Source: Hellea sp.
Lineage (GTDB): Bacteria; Pseudomonadota; Alphaproteobacteria; Caulobacterales; Maricaulaceae
Reading direction: 5' to 3'
DNA length: 64,000 nucleotides
Assembly (NCBI GenBank): GCA_014238285.1
Contig: JABABK010000002.1
Span: 56,626-120,625, forward strand
A program made the position numbers and the translations under genes. The first letter of the stretch is position 1. Every line of letters begins with the position of its first letter. Under the pieces are notes generated by a model. That model was not told the origin of the DNA, did no database searches, and saw only the letters and a list, made by a program, of their open reading frames with translations. This document shows positions 44,351 to 52,918 of this stretch, piece after piece.

Positions 44351-44827
44351 ATGGAAAAATCTGTAAAATATGACGATGTGATAAAACAAATACTAGCGGT
44401 TGTGAAAGGTGAGCCTTCTGCCACTGCCCGTTACGCTTCCGCCGCTTGTTTGTTAAGCCAGAGTTTTGACTATTTCTTTTGGACCGGATTTTATGTTGTT
44501 GATCCAGTGAAACCTCGTGAGTTGGTTGTTGGGCCTTATCAAGGCACTTTGGGTTGCCTGCGAATTGCCTATGGTAGAGGTGTTTGCGGCGCTGCCGCTG
44601 AGAGCCTCAAGACGCAAATAGTGAAAAATGTCCACGAATTTCCGGGCCATATTGCTTGTGACAGCCAAACCAATTCTGAAATAGTCGTACCTGTGTTAGA
44701 TTATAGCGGGAAATTAGCGGCGGTATTAGATGTGGACTCTACCAAATATAACAGTTTTGATGAGGTAGATCAGCAAGCGCTGGAGTATTTATGCCAAAGC
44801 TTGTTGAAGGGCACGAGTCAAACTTAA
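44351..44827 (+). CDS. msrC: Free methionine-(R)-sulfoxide reductase (GAF domain)
   Basis: fRMsr reduces free methionine-R-sulfoxide in the cytosol with thioredoxin. The 158-residue GAF-domain protein has the three family Cys in GTLGCLRI, GRGVCGAAA and HIACDSQ, and SEIVVPVLDYSGKLAAVLDVDS. Its 3' end overlaps the convergent LOG gene by four bases, with interlocked stop codons. Monocistronic, possibly controlled from the inverted repeat in its leader. Confidence 0.92.
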   Translation: MEKSVKYDDVIKQILAVVKGEPSATARYASAACLLSQSFDYFFWTGFYVVDPVKPRELVVGPYQGTLGCLRIAYGRGVCGAAAESLKTQIVKNVHEFPGHIACDSQTNSEIVVPVLDYSGKLAAVLDVDSTKYNSFDEVDQQALEYLCQSLLKGTSQT

Positions 44828-45423
44828 ATTTTTGTGTAATCGACCCATATCTCACGTTTTCCTTTTGGATTATTCCATTCGCGCTGAATGATTTCCAGCG
44901 CCTCCTGCGGCGTTGTTGCGGCATGTAGGTCTGCGCCCATCCAACTTGGTGTAAAACGCATTTCGATAGTGTGTTTGATTAAGGATAATAGAGGGTCCCA
45001 ATAATTGTCATTGCTAAGGAAAATAATAGGTTTTTGATGAATCTGTAGACGCATCCATGACATGACTTCTACGGCTTCTTCTATCGTTCCGATTCCGCCC
45101 GGTAAAATAATGAAGGCATCACTTTCTTCAAACATTTGCATCTTTCGGACATGCATATCTGGAACAATTCGGGTTTCGGCCTCTGTGTAAGCACCTTCCG
45201 CGTGAACGAGAAATTCAGGGATGATACCAAGTACTTTTCCGCCGTTTTTATGGGCAGCCTTAGCTGTTGCTCCCATGAGGCCCAGAGCACCACCGCCATA
45301 AACCATTCGAAGTTCGTTGTCGCTGATTGCTAGCCCCGTTGCTTTAGCTAGCTTAATATATCTTGGATGATTGCCTGGGCTTGATCCGCAAAAAACGCAA
45401 ATAGACTTCATGGAGGTGGACAT
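44824..45423 (-). CDS. LOG family (TIGR00730) nucleotide 5'-monophosphate phosphoribohydrolase
   Basis: These Rossmann-fold enzymes release the base from cytokinin-type or other nucleoside monophosphates. The protein has ICVFCGSSPG, VYGGGALGLMGATAKAA, GIIPEFLV and the signature PGGIGTIEEAVEVMSWM. The ORF track start (45462) adds 13 residues; I choose the ATG at 45423, although the ATG at 45411 (MKSICVF) is also possible and gives a more usual N-terminus. True cytokinin activation in a bacterium of this kind is uncertain; purine-nucleotide hydrolysis is the general activity. Confidence 0.88.
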   Translation of the reverse strand: MSTSMKSICVFCGSSPGNHPRYIKLAKATGLAISDNELRMVYGGGALGLMGATAKAAHKNGGKVLGIIPEFLVHAEGAYTEAETRIVPDMHVRKMQMFEESDAFIILPGGIGTIEEAVEVMSWMRLQIHQKPIIFLSNDNYWDPLLSLIKHTIEMRFTPSWMGADLHAATTPQEALEIIQREWNNPKGKREIWVDYTKI

Positions 45424-45508
45424 GTAATTTCCCGTTATAATCATTGCAAGAGAGCAAAACACTACCTAAACTTAGAGGTCTGAAATAGCAATTCATGCTT
45501 TTGAGCGA

Positions 45509-46432
45509 ATGTATAAAATGAAATCACGATTACTATCAATGTTGGTAACTGGGCTAGTTTTGGCTGTGTCCCTTTTGGCGGCGGTACAAATCACACAATC
45601 TATTCGGGATAGAAATTCTGGACAAAATGATGTTCAGCTTAGTCAGAACGAACAAGTTCAATCCGTAGTACCGATTGTTATTGGCTCTGTATCGGCGGGC
45701 GATGATGACGTTTCTATTACCGGGAGTGCGCAAGCTGATACCGCGATCTCAGTCCTGAATTTTGGTAATAGTATTCGTCAAATTAAGTCTGATGGAGAAG
45801 GCGCATGGGTTGCCCGCATTCCTGTGAAAAGAGACGAGCGCTATAAACTGGAATTTATTCAATTTGTTGGGGAAGGACAGCCCATTAGAGCTGATGAAAC
45901 CGTATTTCATATTCCGGCGCCCCCGCTAGATGATGCGTCCGCTGATCAGTCTCCAAGAGCGCTTGTTATGGTAACTGCTCCGGGCGGGCCATCGCGGATT
46001 TTTCAATCACCTTTTCGCGGACTTCCGACATCAGGCGCTGTCAGCATGGGGTCGATTGATTATGACGATAGCGGCGGTGTCATATTTTCAGGGACATCAG
46101 AACTTGCTGGCCGTATTCGGTTGTTTGCCAATAATACAATGGTTGGTGACCCGCGTGTAGAGGCCAATGGGCGATGGTACGCAATCGCCGCGGATACCCT
46201 GCCAAGCGGCACTATCGACATTCGCGCTGAACTGATAACGGAGCAAGGTAGTCATTCGTCGGTTCAAGTTTCATTTGATAGACTTAGATCCCAGAACGAG
46301 ATTGATGAGGAGCAGGTCGAGGTTATTTACCGACCATATTCCTGGCAGATTCGCCGTTCTCTCTATGGCGGTGGCAATCAATACACAGCCATTTTCGCCC
46401 CAGAAAATGCAGAGCCTATTGTCAGCGAATGA
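45509..46432 (+). CDS. Membrane-anchored protein with Ig-like modules and degenerate LysM end
   Basis: The 307-residue protein begins with an uncleaved-looking membrane segment (about 8-28). Two beta-rich modules follow (about 52-120 and 150-265) with patterns of bacterial Ig-like domains (ISVLNFGNSIRQIKSDGEGAWVARIPV; IRLFANNTMVGDPRVEANGRW). The end, YSWQIRRSLYGGGNQYTAIFAPENAEPI, resembles the first half of the LysM domain that closes many alphaproteobacterial proteins of this type, but the second half of LysM is missing. It may bind peptidoglycan weakly or not at all. The start could also be the ATG at 45518. Divergent from the LOG gene. Confidence 0.6.
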   Translation: MYKMKSRLLSMLVTGLVLAVSLLAAVQITQSIRDRNSGQNDVQLSQNEQVQSVVPIVIGSVSAGDDDVSITGSAQADTAISVLNFGNSIRQIKSDGEGAWVARIPVKRDERYKLEFIQFVGEGQPIRADETVFHIPAPPLDDASADQSPRALVMVTAPGGPSRIFQSPFRGLPTSGAVSMGSIDYDDSGGVIFSGTSELAGRIRLFANNTMVGDPRVEANGRWYAIAADTLPSGTIDIRAELITEQGSHSSVQVSFDRLRSQNEIDEEQVEVIYRPYSWQIRRSLYGGGNQYTAIFAPENAEPIVSE

Positions 46433-46435
46433 TTA

Positions 46436-49400
46436 TTAAACCTTTGTTGGTTGTGTCGGGTATTGACGTTTGAATATTCTGGTGAGACGGCGTTTCCAAA
46501 CCGTTGGCGCCGCCAGTAAGACAGGAGTCACTATCAACGTCATTGTGGTTGCAAAAGTCAATCCGCAAACCAGTACATAAGAAATAGGCGCCCAAATGTC
46601 TGATGTGGCGGTACCTTTGCTAGAGAACGTTCCTGAGAATATGTCGGCCTGCCATCCCAATACGAGCGGCATGAGACCAACCACGGTTGTTAAAGTGGTC
46701 AGCAAAACCGGACGAAGCCGTTGCCCCGCGGTTCGCAGAGCTGCGTCTTCTGGCTCATACCCATTTTGAAGGAGCCGCTGATAGGTATCGATCAAGACAA
46801 TGTTATTGTTCACAATAATACCCGCCAAAGCAATGACCCCCGTTAGCGTCAGGATCATACTAATATAGGGATAATAGGTCAGGCCTAATAACACTCCAAA
46901 TATCGACAAAATAACGGCCATTAAAGTTAGGAAAACATGATAAAAGCTGTTGAACTGAAGTAACAAAATGACACCCATCATGAACATCACGGCGAGACCC
47001 GCGCCTTTAAAAAATTGTGCAGCGGCCGAATTTTCTTCTTCTTGCCCTAAAAATTTATAGCCAACGCCTGCTGGTAATAAGTTATCAGAGTTCAGCCATG
47101 TTTTCAGCTCTTCTACTTGTGCATTGGTGGCATAGCCTTCCATAGAATTGGCATTGATTTCATAAACCAATTTTTGATTGCGGCGCGTAATGCTGTCTAG
47201 TCGGGATTTGGGAATTCTCTTGACGACAGACGATAGGGGAACGGCCCCCGACGGCGTTAGAATTCGCAAATTATCCAATACTTTTAGATCTCGGTAACTG
47301 TCAGGATAGCGAATGCGAATATCGACCTCGTCATCGGAATCAGCTGGGCGATATTTTGCGACGAGAGCACCTTCCGTTACGAACTGAATGGCTGATCCAA
47401 TGCGCGAAATATCAAGTCCAAGGCGGCCTGCCTCAACTCGGTCGACGGTTAGTTCCCAGTCAATACCGGGGACGGGTAGCGTGTCGCCAATTTCGAATAT
47501 TCCTTCGGTTTGTGACAGCTTGGAGCGCACGGTTTCAAGCGCGGTTTTGATAGCTGCTCCATCAAGTCCGGACAACTCGATCGAAATGTCCTTGCCAACA
47601 GGTGGTCCCTGACTGGCGGTTATGATTTCTGTATAAATACCCGGAATTCCAGTCGTGGCATCCCGCAGCTGCGCAATAATTTCTGAAACTGAATGTTGGC
47701 GATCTTGATATCTCACTAATTCAGTAAATACCTGAGCAACCGTATCGACAGGCAATTTATCATTGCCCTCAGAACCGCCTTGGGTAGCACCTGCGCCGGC
47801 GACCGTATAGGCAGATTCGATATCTACTATGCCGGCAATGCGGCGCTCCAGATCTTTAGCGATTTCTAAATCTGCGGCGGGCGTTGAGTTTCCGCGGGCT
47901 CGTGCAACGATAAAAATTTGGTCGCTGGCATCAGCGGTGAAAAACTCGACGGGTTTAGGCGGCGGCCCTTGTACTGAAGCTCTAAATCCAAAAAGAACGA
48001 AAAAAAGAAGAGCAATAGTCGCCAGGATAACCAAAATAGGTCTTTGGATTAATTCTCTGATAAACCGAACATACACACCCATTAGGCCAGTGACTTTTGA
48101 TGGGTCGCCTTCAGCGCCAGAAAGGGCTTTTAAGTTCCCTGTTGGCTTTGAGACTTTACGAGGGCCGATTAAGGACCCCATCGTTGGTAAAAATATCAGG
48201 GCCATGAACATTGACGCCGTTAAAACATATATCATTGTGAGCGGGAGGAATGACATAAATTTTCCGGTTAAGTCGTCCCAAAACAGCAGTGGAATAAAGG
48301 CGACTAGAGTTGTCGCTGTCGATGAAATAATCGGCCAAAACATTCGTTCCCCAGCAATTTGGAAAGCCTCTTTTCGGGGCAAGCCTTCGGCCAGTTTGCG
48401 ATCTGCATATTCAATAATCACAATAGCAGCATCCACCAAGACGCCGACAGAGAGGATAAGCCCAAACATAATCATCATATTGATGGGCTGACCTTGAATA
48501 TAAAACATGAACAGGGCCATGAGAAAACTAGCCGGAATAGCCCAGCCAACAAATAGGGCAGAGCGTAGGCCGAGGGCGGCAATGCAAACGATAAAGACTA
48601 AAATGACGGCGTTTACGATCGACGAAAACAATGATGTGATCATCTCTCGAATGTAATTGGACTTATCTTGGCTATATTCTGTATTTATCGTAGATGGCCA
48701 GTCTGGTGCTTCCGTGATCTCGGTCATGGCCGCTCGAACTTTTTTGATCGTATCGATAACGTTTTCGCCCGTGCGTTTAGACAATTCGATAGAGACAGAG
48801 GGTTCTCCGTTAAAACGGGCATAGGAGGCAACGTCCTTATATCCCCGCCTAACCTCAGCGATATCGGCTATGCGAATAATACCGCCATTGCCGTCACTTC
48901 GAACGACAAGTTGCTTTAAATCGTCAGTGTTTTCTATGAGACCTGGTAATTTGACGTTAAATCGGCCTGTTTCCGTTTCGATAGCGCCTGCCGTGATCAA
49001 GGCATTATTGCGATTGATTGTGGCAGCGATTTCTTCAAATGAAATATTAGTGCTTTCCATCATTGCTGGATCAAGGATGGCTTCTAAAACATCTTCCCGC
49101 TCGCCGCTGATTTTGGCTTCTAGGACTTCCGGTATGCCTTCTAATCGCGTTTGAATATACTTGGCCCGTTTTTGAAATTCGCGCTCTGGTGCATTGCCAA
49201 ATAGATTTATGACAATGATAGGAAAGGTCGACATGTTGAGTTCTTCAACAATAGGTTCCTTAGCTTCGGTCGGGAATTCAGCGCGGGCGCGATCAACTTT
49301 TTCAATGACATCGGACACTGCCTGATTTTGGTCAAATGAGGGGTCAAATTCGAGCGTCATATAGCCGACAGATGCGGCGGCAACACCGTCCATTTGTTTA

Positions 49401-49633
49401 AGGCCTTCAACCGATTTCAATTCGGTTTCCATAGGCTTGATAAGCAGGCGCTCCGCATCTTCCGGTGACACGCCAGGCAGAACAACTCTGACAATTACGA
49501 CTGGCACGGGAATGTCAGGTTCTGCATCAATGGATAATCTCGACATGGCCATGACACCGCCAATAACAATGAAGATCATAATCCCGATTGTCATTCGCCA
49601 ATTTTCAATGGCGAATCCTACTATGCGATTCAT
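46436..49633 (-). CDS. RND-family efflux/transport permease (AcrB-like)
   Basis: This 1065-residue protein is a proton-driven inner-membrane pump subunit. It has 12 expected membrane helices in the RND pattern: one at the start (about 12-30), clusters around 335-470 and 530-550, and around 855-1040. The large periplasmic loops lie between them. Motifs include PVVIVRVVLPGVSPEDAE and GVLVDAAIVIIEYADR (helix 4 Asp pair, here with Val-Asp-Ala-Ala) and GIIVNNNIVLIDTYQR in the second half. Such pumps export drugs, dyes or lipids; the group is nearer the HAE1 multidrug type than the metal type. It overlaps the upstream adaptor gene by 4 bp (ATGA). No outer-membrane factor gene is nearby. Confidence 0.93.
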   Translation of the reverse strand: MNRIVGFAIENWRMTIGIMIFIVIGGVMAMSRLSIDAEPDIPVPVVIVRVVLPGVSPEDAERLLIKPMETELKSVEGLKQMDGVAAASVGYMTLEFDPSFDQNQAVSDVIEKVDRARAEFPTEAKEPIVEELNMSTFPIIVINLFGNAPEREFQKRAKYIQTRLEGIPEVLEAKISGEREDVLEAILDPAMMESTNISFEEIAATINRNNALITAGAIETETGRFNVKLPGLIENTDDLKQLVVRSDGNGGIIRIADIAEVRRGYKDVASYARFNGEPSVSIELSKRTGENVIDTIKKVRAAMTEITEAPDWPSTINTEYSQDKSNYIREMITSLFSSIVNAVILVFIVCIAALGLRSALFVGWAIPASFLMALFMFYIQGQPINMMIMFGLILSVGVLVDAAIVIIEYADRKLAEGLPRKEAFQIAGERMFWPIISSTATTLVAFIPLLFWDDLTGKFMSFLPLTMIYVLTASMFMALIFLPTMGSLIGPRKVSKPTGNLKALSGAEGDPSKVTGLMGVYVRFIRELIQRPILVILATIALLFFVLFGFRASVQGPPPKPVEFFTADASDQIFIVARARGNSTPAADLEIAKDLERRIAGIVDIESAYTVAGAGATQGGSEGNDKLPVDTVAQVFTELVRYQDRQHSVSEIIAQLRDATTGIPGIYTEIITASQGPPVGKDISIELSGLDGAAIKTALETVRSKLSQTEGIFEIGDTLPVPGIDWELTVDRVEAGRLGLDISRIGSAIQFVTEGALVAKYRPADSDDEVDIRIRYPDSYRDLKVLDNLRILTPSGAVPLSSVVKRIPKSRLDSITRRNQKLVYEINANSMEGYATNAQVEELKTWLNSDNLLPAGVGYKFLGQEEENSAAAQFFKGAGLAVMFMMGVILLLQFNSFYHVFLTLMAVILSIFGVLLGLTYYPYISMILTLTGVIALAGIIVNNNIVLIDTYQRLLQNGYEPEDAALRTAGQRLRPVLLTTLTTVVGLMPLVLGWQADIFSGTFSSKGTATSDIWAPISYVLVCGLTFATTMTLIVTPVLLAAPTVWKRRLTRIFKRQYPTQPTKV

Positions 49634-50703
49634 TGGGCATACTCGTCAGTGGCTTTAGCCTGGGCGCCGGAGGCGACGTAATCTTGTCCCTTGAGGATAA
49701 TACGAACATGATCAGGAAGGCCTTTGACCCATACGCCGTCAGATGTTTCATCAATCGTTTCGGTCGCTGTAAAGCGAACGATATCGTTTTCGTCTAAATA
49801 CTTGATGCCGACGATACCGTTATCGTTGAGGGCAAAGATTTGAGCTGGGATTAAATGAGCACTTTGAGGCGTGTTGGAGAGTCTTACAGTCGCTGTAACG
49901 CCGGCCTTCAAAGATAAATTTTTATTAGGGACAGATATCTCGGCTTTAAATGTGCGGGTTGCAGGATTGGCGCGCGATTCAATGAACTTCACGGCACCTT
50001 TGATTTTTTCGCCCGTCGCTAATTCTATCAATGCTTCTTGGCCTACTGAAACAAGAGATAATTGCGTTTCGGTGAGATCAATAGTTACGATTAAAGGATC
50101 AAGTTCGATCAATAGTCCACAAGGTTGGCCGGGGCTTAAGTAATCTCCGACTTCGGCAAGGTTCTTATCGTATATGCCTGAAAAAGGCGCTCTTATATTG
50201 ATATTGCCGAGCTCAATTTCTGCCTGTTTGACCGAAGCCTTTGCCGCGTCTAGTCCTGCGTGGGCTGTTAGAGCCTGTGTTTCCGAGGCAAAGCCGCGTT
50301 CGACAAGTTTAGCGGCGGCTTGATATTCAAGCTCTCTCGTTCTGAGCAAGGCCTTGGCTTGATCGACCATGGCTTGCCTAGCGTTTACATCTTGGCGACA
50401 GACTATTGTGCCTTTTTTAACTTGGCTGCCTTCGGCAACAGGCGTGGATACAACTGGGCCCGGTGTCTCGGCTTTAAGGGTTACTTCTCGGGCGGCTTCA
50501 CTTCGACCGAATAGTTTTACCGTACCCGCGTGGGGTTCGGCTTGAATGGTTCGCGTAACCACTGATGGCAATGCCTTTTCCGCCGTTTCACTTCGCTGCG
50601 AAGATTGAGATTTGGATGGCTCCTCGTCGGCATTAATCCAAAACCAGCCGCCTATTAGTAAAACGGCCAGAAATGCGAGAAGAATTGAACGATTGATTTT
50701 CAT
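49630..50703 (-). CDS. RND efflux periplasmic adaptor (membrane fusion protein)
   Basis: The protein links the RND pump to an outer-membrane channel. From the chosen start it has an N-terminal membrane anchor (ILLAFLAVLLIGGWFWI) and a lipoyl-like half EAPGPVV-type stretch (VTLKAETPGPVVSTPVAEGSQVKKGTIV). Then come a short alpha-hairpin (about residues 100-160 in the mature protein), the second lipoyl half IRAPFSGIYDKNLAEVGDYL, and a beta-barrel domain with ATRTFKAEISVPN. The track begins at 50835; the ATG at 50703 begins the anchor and is preferred, while 50733 is also possible. Its gene comes first in the two-gene operon. Confidence 0.92.
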   Translation of the reverse strand: MKINRSILLAFLAVLLIGGWFWINADEEPSKSQSSQRSETAEKALPSVVTRTIQAEPHAGTVKLFGRSEAAREVTLKAETPGPVVSTPVAEGSQVKKGTIVCRQDVNARQAMVDQAKALLRTRELEYQAAAKLVERGFASETQALTAHAGLDAAKASVKQAEIELGNINIRAPFSGIYDKNLAEVGDYLSPGQPCGLLIELDPLIVTIDLTETQLSLVSVGQEALIELATGEKIKGAVKFIESRANPATRTFKAEISVPNKNLSLKAGVTATVRLSNTPQSAHLIPAQIFALNDNGIVGIKYLDENDIVRFTATETIDETSDGVWVKGLPDHVRIILKGQDYVASGAQAKATDEYAQ

Positions 50704-50768
50704 GCCATGTCCGGTCATTTGAGGTTTTCGCATATTAGTTTCGAACAATTTTAATGCAATTGACAAAT

Positions 50769-50795
50769 ATGCAAAACGGATGATCAATTTTGCAT
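50769..50795. promoter_or_regulatory. Inverted repeat upstream of the RND operon
   Basis: ATGCAAAA (50769-50776) and TTTTGCAT (50788-50795), spaced by 11 nt, lie in the divergent region between the efflux operon and the alpha/beta hydrolase. Further ATGCAA-like words (AATGCAATT, AATTGCAATC) surround it. It looks like an operator for a regulator not encoded next to it. Confidence 0.45.
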
Positions 50796-50847
50796 AATTG
50801 CAATCAAAATACGCCACGTTATATTGCCGCGCCATGAAGAGCTATTT

Positions 50848-51822
50848 GTGAATAATACCGTAAAAGATTTCTCTCCGCCATTTTGGATGCGTCCAGCGAT
50901 GGTACAGACAATATTGGCGAGCCGTAAGTTTCGTAAAAAAGCTGCCCAAAGCGTCATAGATGCTTCTGAAAGTCATATTTTTGATTGCGGCGACGGAATA
51001 CGGCTACAAGGAAGTTATTCGCCAAAAGATAATGCAAAGGGTCTCTTTATCTATCTGCATGGATGGGAGGGTAGCGAAGCCTCAACATATGTTTTGTCGA
51101 GCAGCCGTTTCGTCTTTGAACAGGGATATTCGGTCTTTCGTCTGAATTTCCGGGATCACGGCGATACCCATCATTTAAATGAAGGGCTTTTTCATTCGGC
51201 AATGTTTGATGAAGTTTTTGAAGGTGTGAAACAGGCGGCAAACCTAACGCCGGAAATTCCGGTTTATATTGTTGGTTTTTCACTAGGCGGAAATTTCGCA
51301 CTTCGAATTGCCCGAGTGTTAAATAGTGAGCCCATCGTGAATTTGCAGCATATATTTGCAATAAGTCCAGTGATTGACCCGGTAAACTCAAGTGAAGTTG
51401 TTGATCAAAATCGACTTATCCAAAAATATTTCTTGAAAAAGTGGTCGACTAGCCTGCGTAAGAAGCAAGCGGCATTTCCAGATATTTATAATTTTTCTGA
51501 AGAATTAAGCCAAACCAATGTGACGGACATGACCGAACTGTTTTTGTCCAAATATTCTGATTTTGGATCTACTCACGATTATTTTTCGAGTTACGCTATT
51601 CATTTAGATGATTTGAAGACATCAAAGGTTCGGATATCGATGATAATGTCCAGAGATGACCCGGTTATCAAACCTGAAGATATGATGACCCTTAATATAA
51701 GCCCTTGTGTCAGCCGAATTATGCTGAAATATGGAGGGCATAACGGGTTTTTCCAATCTCTATATGGACCGACCTGGTATGATGATTATATTGCGCAAAC
51801 TTTGAAGGCAGAAAATCCATGA
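50848..51822 (+). CDS. YheT-like alpha/beta hydrolase
   Basis: The 324-residue enzyme is an alpha/beta hydrolase with the nucleophile Ser in GFSLGGNFALRIA, an oxyanion-hole stretch IYLHGWEGSE, LNFRDHGDTHHLNEGLFHSAM (the YheT/ABHD1-3 region), a charge-relay Asp in MSRDDPV and His in YGGHNGFF. Members hydrolyse esters or lipids, but no bacterial substrate is known. The ORF track starts at a TTG (50824); the GTG at 50848 with GAAGAG upstream is preferred. It overlaps the DUF1499 gene by 4 bp and is probably co-transcribed with folE. Confidence 0.85.
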   Translation: MNNTVKDFSPPFWMRPAMVQTILASRKFRKKAAQSVIDASESHIFDCGDGIRLQGSYSPKDNAKGLFIYLHGWEGSEASTYVLSSSRFVFEQGYSVFRLNFRDHGDTHHLNEGLFHSAMFDEVFEGVKQAANLTPEIPVYIVGFSLGGNFALRIARVLNSEPIVNLQHIFAISPVIDPVNSSEVVDQNRLIQKYFLKKWSTSLRKKQAAFPDIYNFSEELSQTNVTDMTELFLSKYSDFGSTHDYFSSYAIHLDDLKTSKVRISMIMSRDDPVIKPEDMMTLNISPCVSRIMLKYGGHNGFFQSLYGPTWYDDYIAQTLKAENP

Positions 51823-52256
51823 CATTCTTAAAAATAATCCTGGGTTTAATATTATTGGTGATGGTTATGTTTTTCTTATTAGGACTGAAATCTCAAAAAG
51901 GTACGGCTAAGGGAATGGTTGATGGCAGGCTTGCGGATTGTCCATCGGCTCCAAATTGTGCTTGTAGTGAAGACGGCGTGCAGCCCGAGCGCGCGGTAGC
52001 ACCTCTAAACGGGTCTATGGATGAGGCCAAAACGGCCATTAAAGCGCTAGGCGGGGTGATTACGTCGGAAAGTGATGAATATGTTTCTGCGACATTTATG
52101 TCGAAACTTTACAAATTTGTTGATGATGTGGAACTGCGTCCTGGTGATGCCGGACAAGTCCATATTCGTTCAGCTTCCAGAGTCGGGTATTCTGACCGCG
52201 GTGTGAATAAGAAACGTGTTGCTGCTATTCAAGCTCAAATGAATTCTGCTAAATAA
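51819..52256 (+). CDS. DUF1499 membrane-anchored protein
   Basis: The 145-residue protein has one N-terminal helix (about 4-25) and then the DUF1499 domain with LADCPSAPNCACSEDG, the ATFMSKLYKFVDDVELR stretch and YSDRGVNKKRVAAIQ near the end. The ATGA overlap with the hydrolase gene gives coupling. The function of DUF1499 is unknown; many members are envelope proteins. The CPxxPNC cysteine pair may bind a metal or form a disulfide. Confidence 0.85.
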   Translation: MTFLKIILGLILLVMVMFFLLGLKSQKGTAKGMVDGRLADCPSAPNCACSEDGVQPERAVAPLNGSMDEAKTAIKALGGVITSESDEYVSATFMSKLYKFVDDVELRPGDAGQVHIRSASRVGYSDRGVNKKRVAAIQAQMNSAK

Positions 52257-52265
52257 GAGACTATT

Positions 52266-52841
52266 GTGACCGTAAAAAAAATTGACCATGCCCGTGTAAA
52301 GTCGCTCGTAACTGAGCTTCTAGAAGCGCTTGGTGAAGATCCGAGTCGTGAGGGCCTAAAAGAGACACCGAGAAGGATCGCCAATTTTTGGCAGGAGTTC
52401 ATCGAGTATGATGCTGGTAAGCTTGATACGACCTTTTCGGCGATCAAGCATAATCAAATGGTGTGCGTGACTGGCATGAAAGTTTGGTCTATGTGCGAAC
52501 ATCATATGTTGCCGTTTTGGTGTGATATTTCCATCGCCTATATCGCCAATGATAAAGTTTTGGGCTTGTCCAAATTTGCTCGTATTGCTCATAAACACGC
52601 CCATAAACTGACACTTCAGGAACAGCTGGTCTCGGACATTTCTAATGACTTAGTTGAAATTTTGGGAACGAAGGATGTTGCCGTCTTAGCTAAAGGCGAA
52701 CATTTGTGCATGACCATGCGCGGTATCAAAACCCCGCATCGTATGATTTCTAGCGCTCTAAACGGACAATCCAGAACAGCGAATGGAATTTTTACGCTTA
52801 GTAGATGCTTAAGGAAAAAACCGCAATCGTTCTATATTTAG
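52266..52841 (+). CDS. folE: GTP cyclohydrolase I, 3' end apparently frameshifted
   Basis: FolE makes dihydroneopterin triphosphate, the first step of folate synthesis. The core is complete: EDPSREGLKETPRRIANFW, WSMCEHHMLPFWCDISIAY with zinc Cys and His, LSKFARIAHKHAHKLTLQEQLV and MTMRGIKTPHRM. The start is GTG. After ALNGQ the annotated frame ends with a tail unlike the family. In the neighbouring frame the DNA reads EQRMEFLRLVDA and stops at 52812, which fits the normal FolE C-terminus. A one-base change near 52770 (mutation or assembly error) would explain this. The essential part is intact, so activity may be kept. Confidence 0.88.
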   Translation: MTVKKIDHARVKSLVTELLEALGEDPSREGLKETPRRIANFWQEFIEYDAGKLDTTFSAIKHNQMVCVTGMKVWSMCEHHMLPFWCDISIAYIANDKVLGLSKFARIAHKHAHKLTLQEQLVSDISNDLVEILGTKDVAVLAKGEHLCMTMRGIKTPHRMISSALNGQSRTANGIFTLSRCLRKKPQSFYI

Positions 52842-52853
52842 AACGATTGTTTC
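52824..52853 (+). terminator. Hairpin overlapping the folE stop region
   Basis: CAATCGTTCT (52824-52833) and AGAACGATTG (52840-52849) are perfect 10-bp arms with loop ATATTT, followed by TTTC. The folE stop codon of the annotated frame lies inside the structure. In the alternative frame (stop at 52812) it lies just behind the gene, where a terminator is expected, which supports the frameshift reading. Confidence 0.65.
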
Positions 52854-52918
52854 AAATATAGTATTGAAAACCAACCTGTCATTTACTAAATGAAGCTCGA
52901 AGCAATAAGAGTTTTAAT

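Noticed and set aside
47829-48491. 220-aa plus-strand ORF opposite the RND permease
   Set aside because: It runs entirely antisense to a clearly conserved transporter gene and its protein shows no family features; it is a shadow frame.
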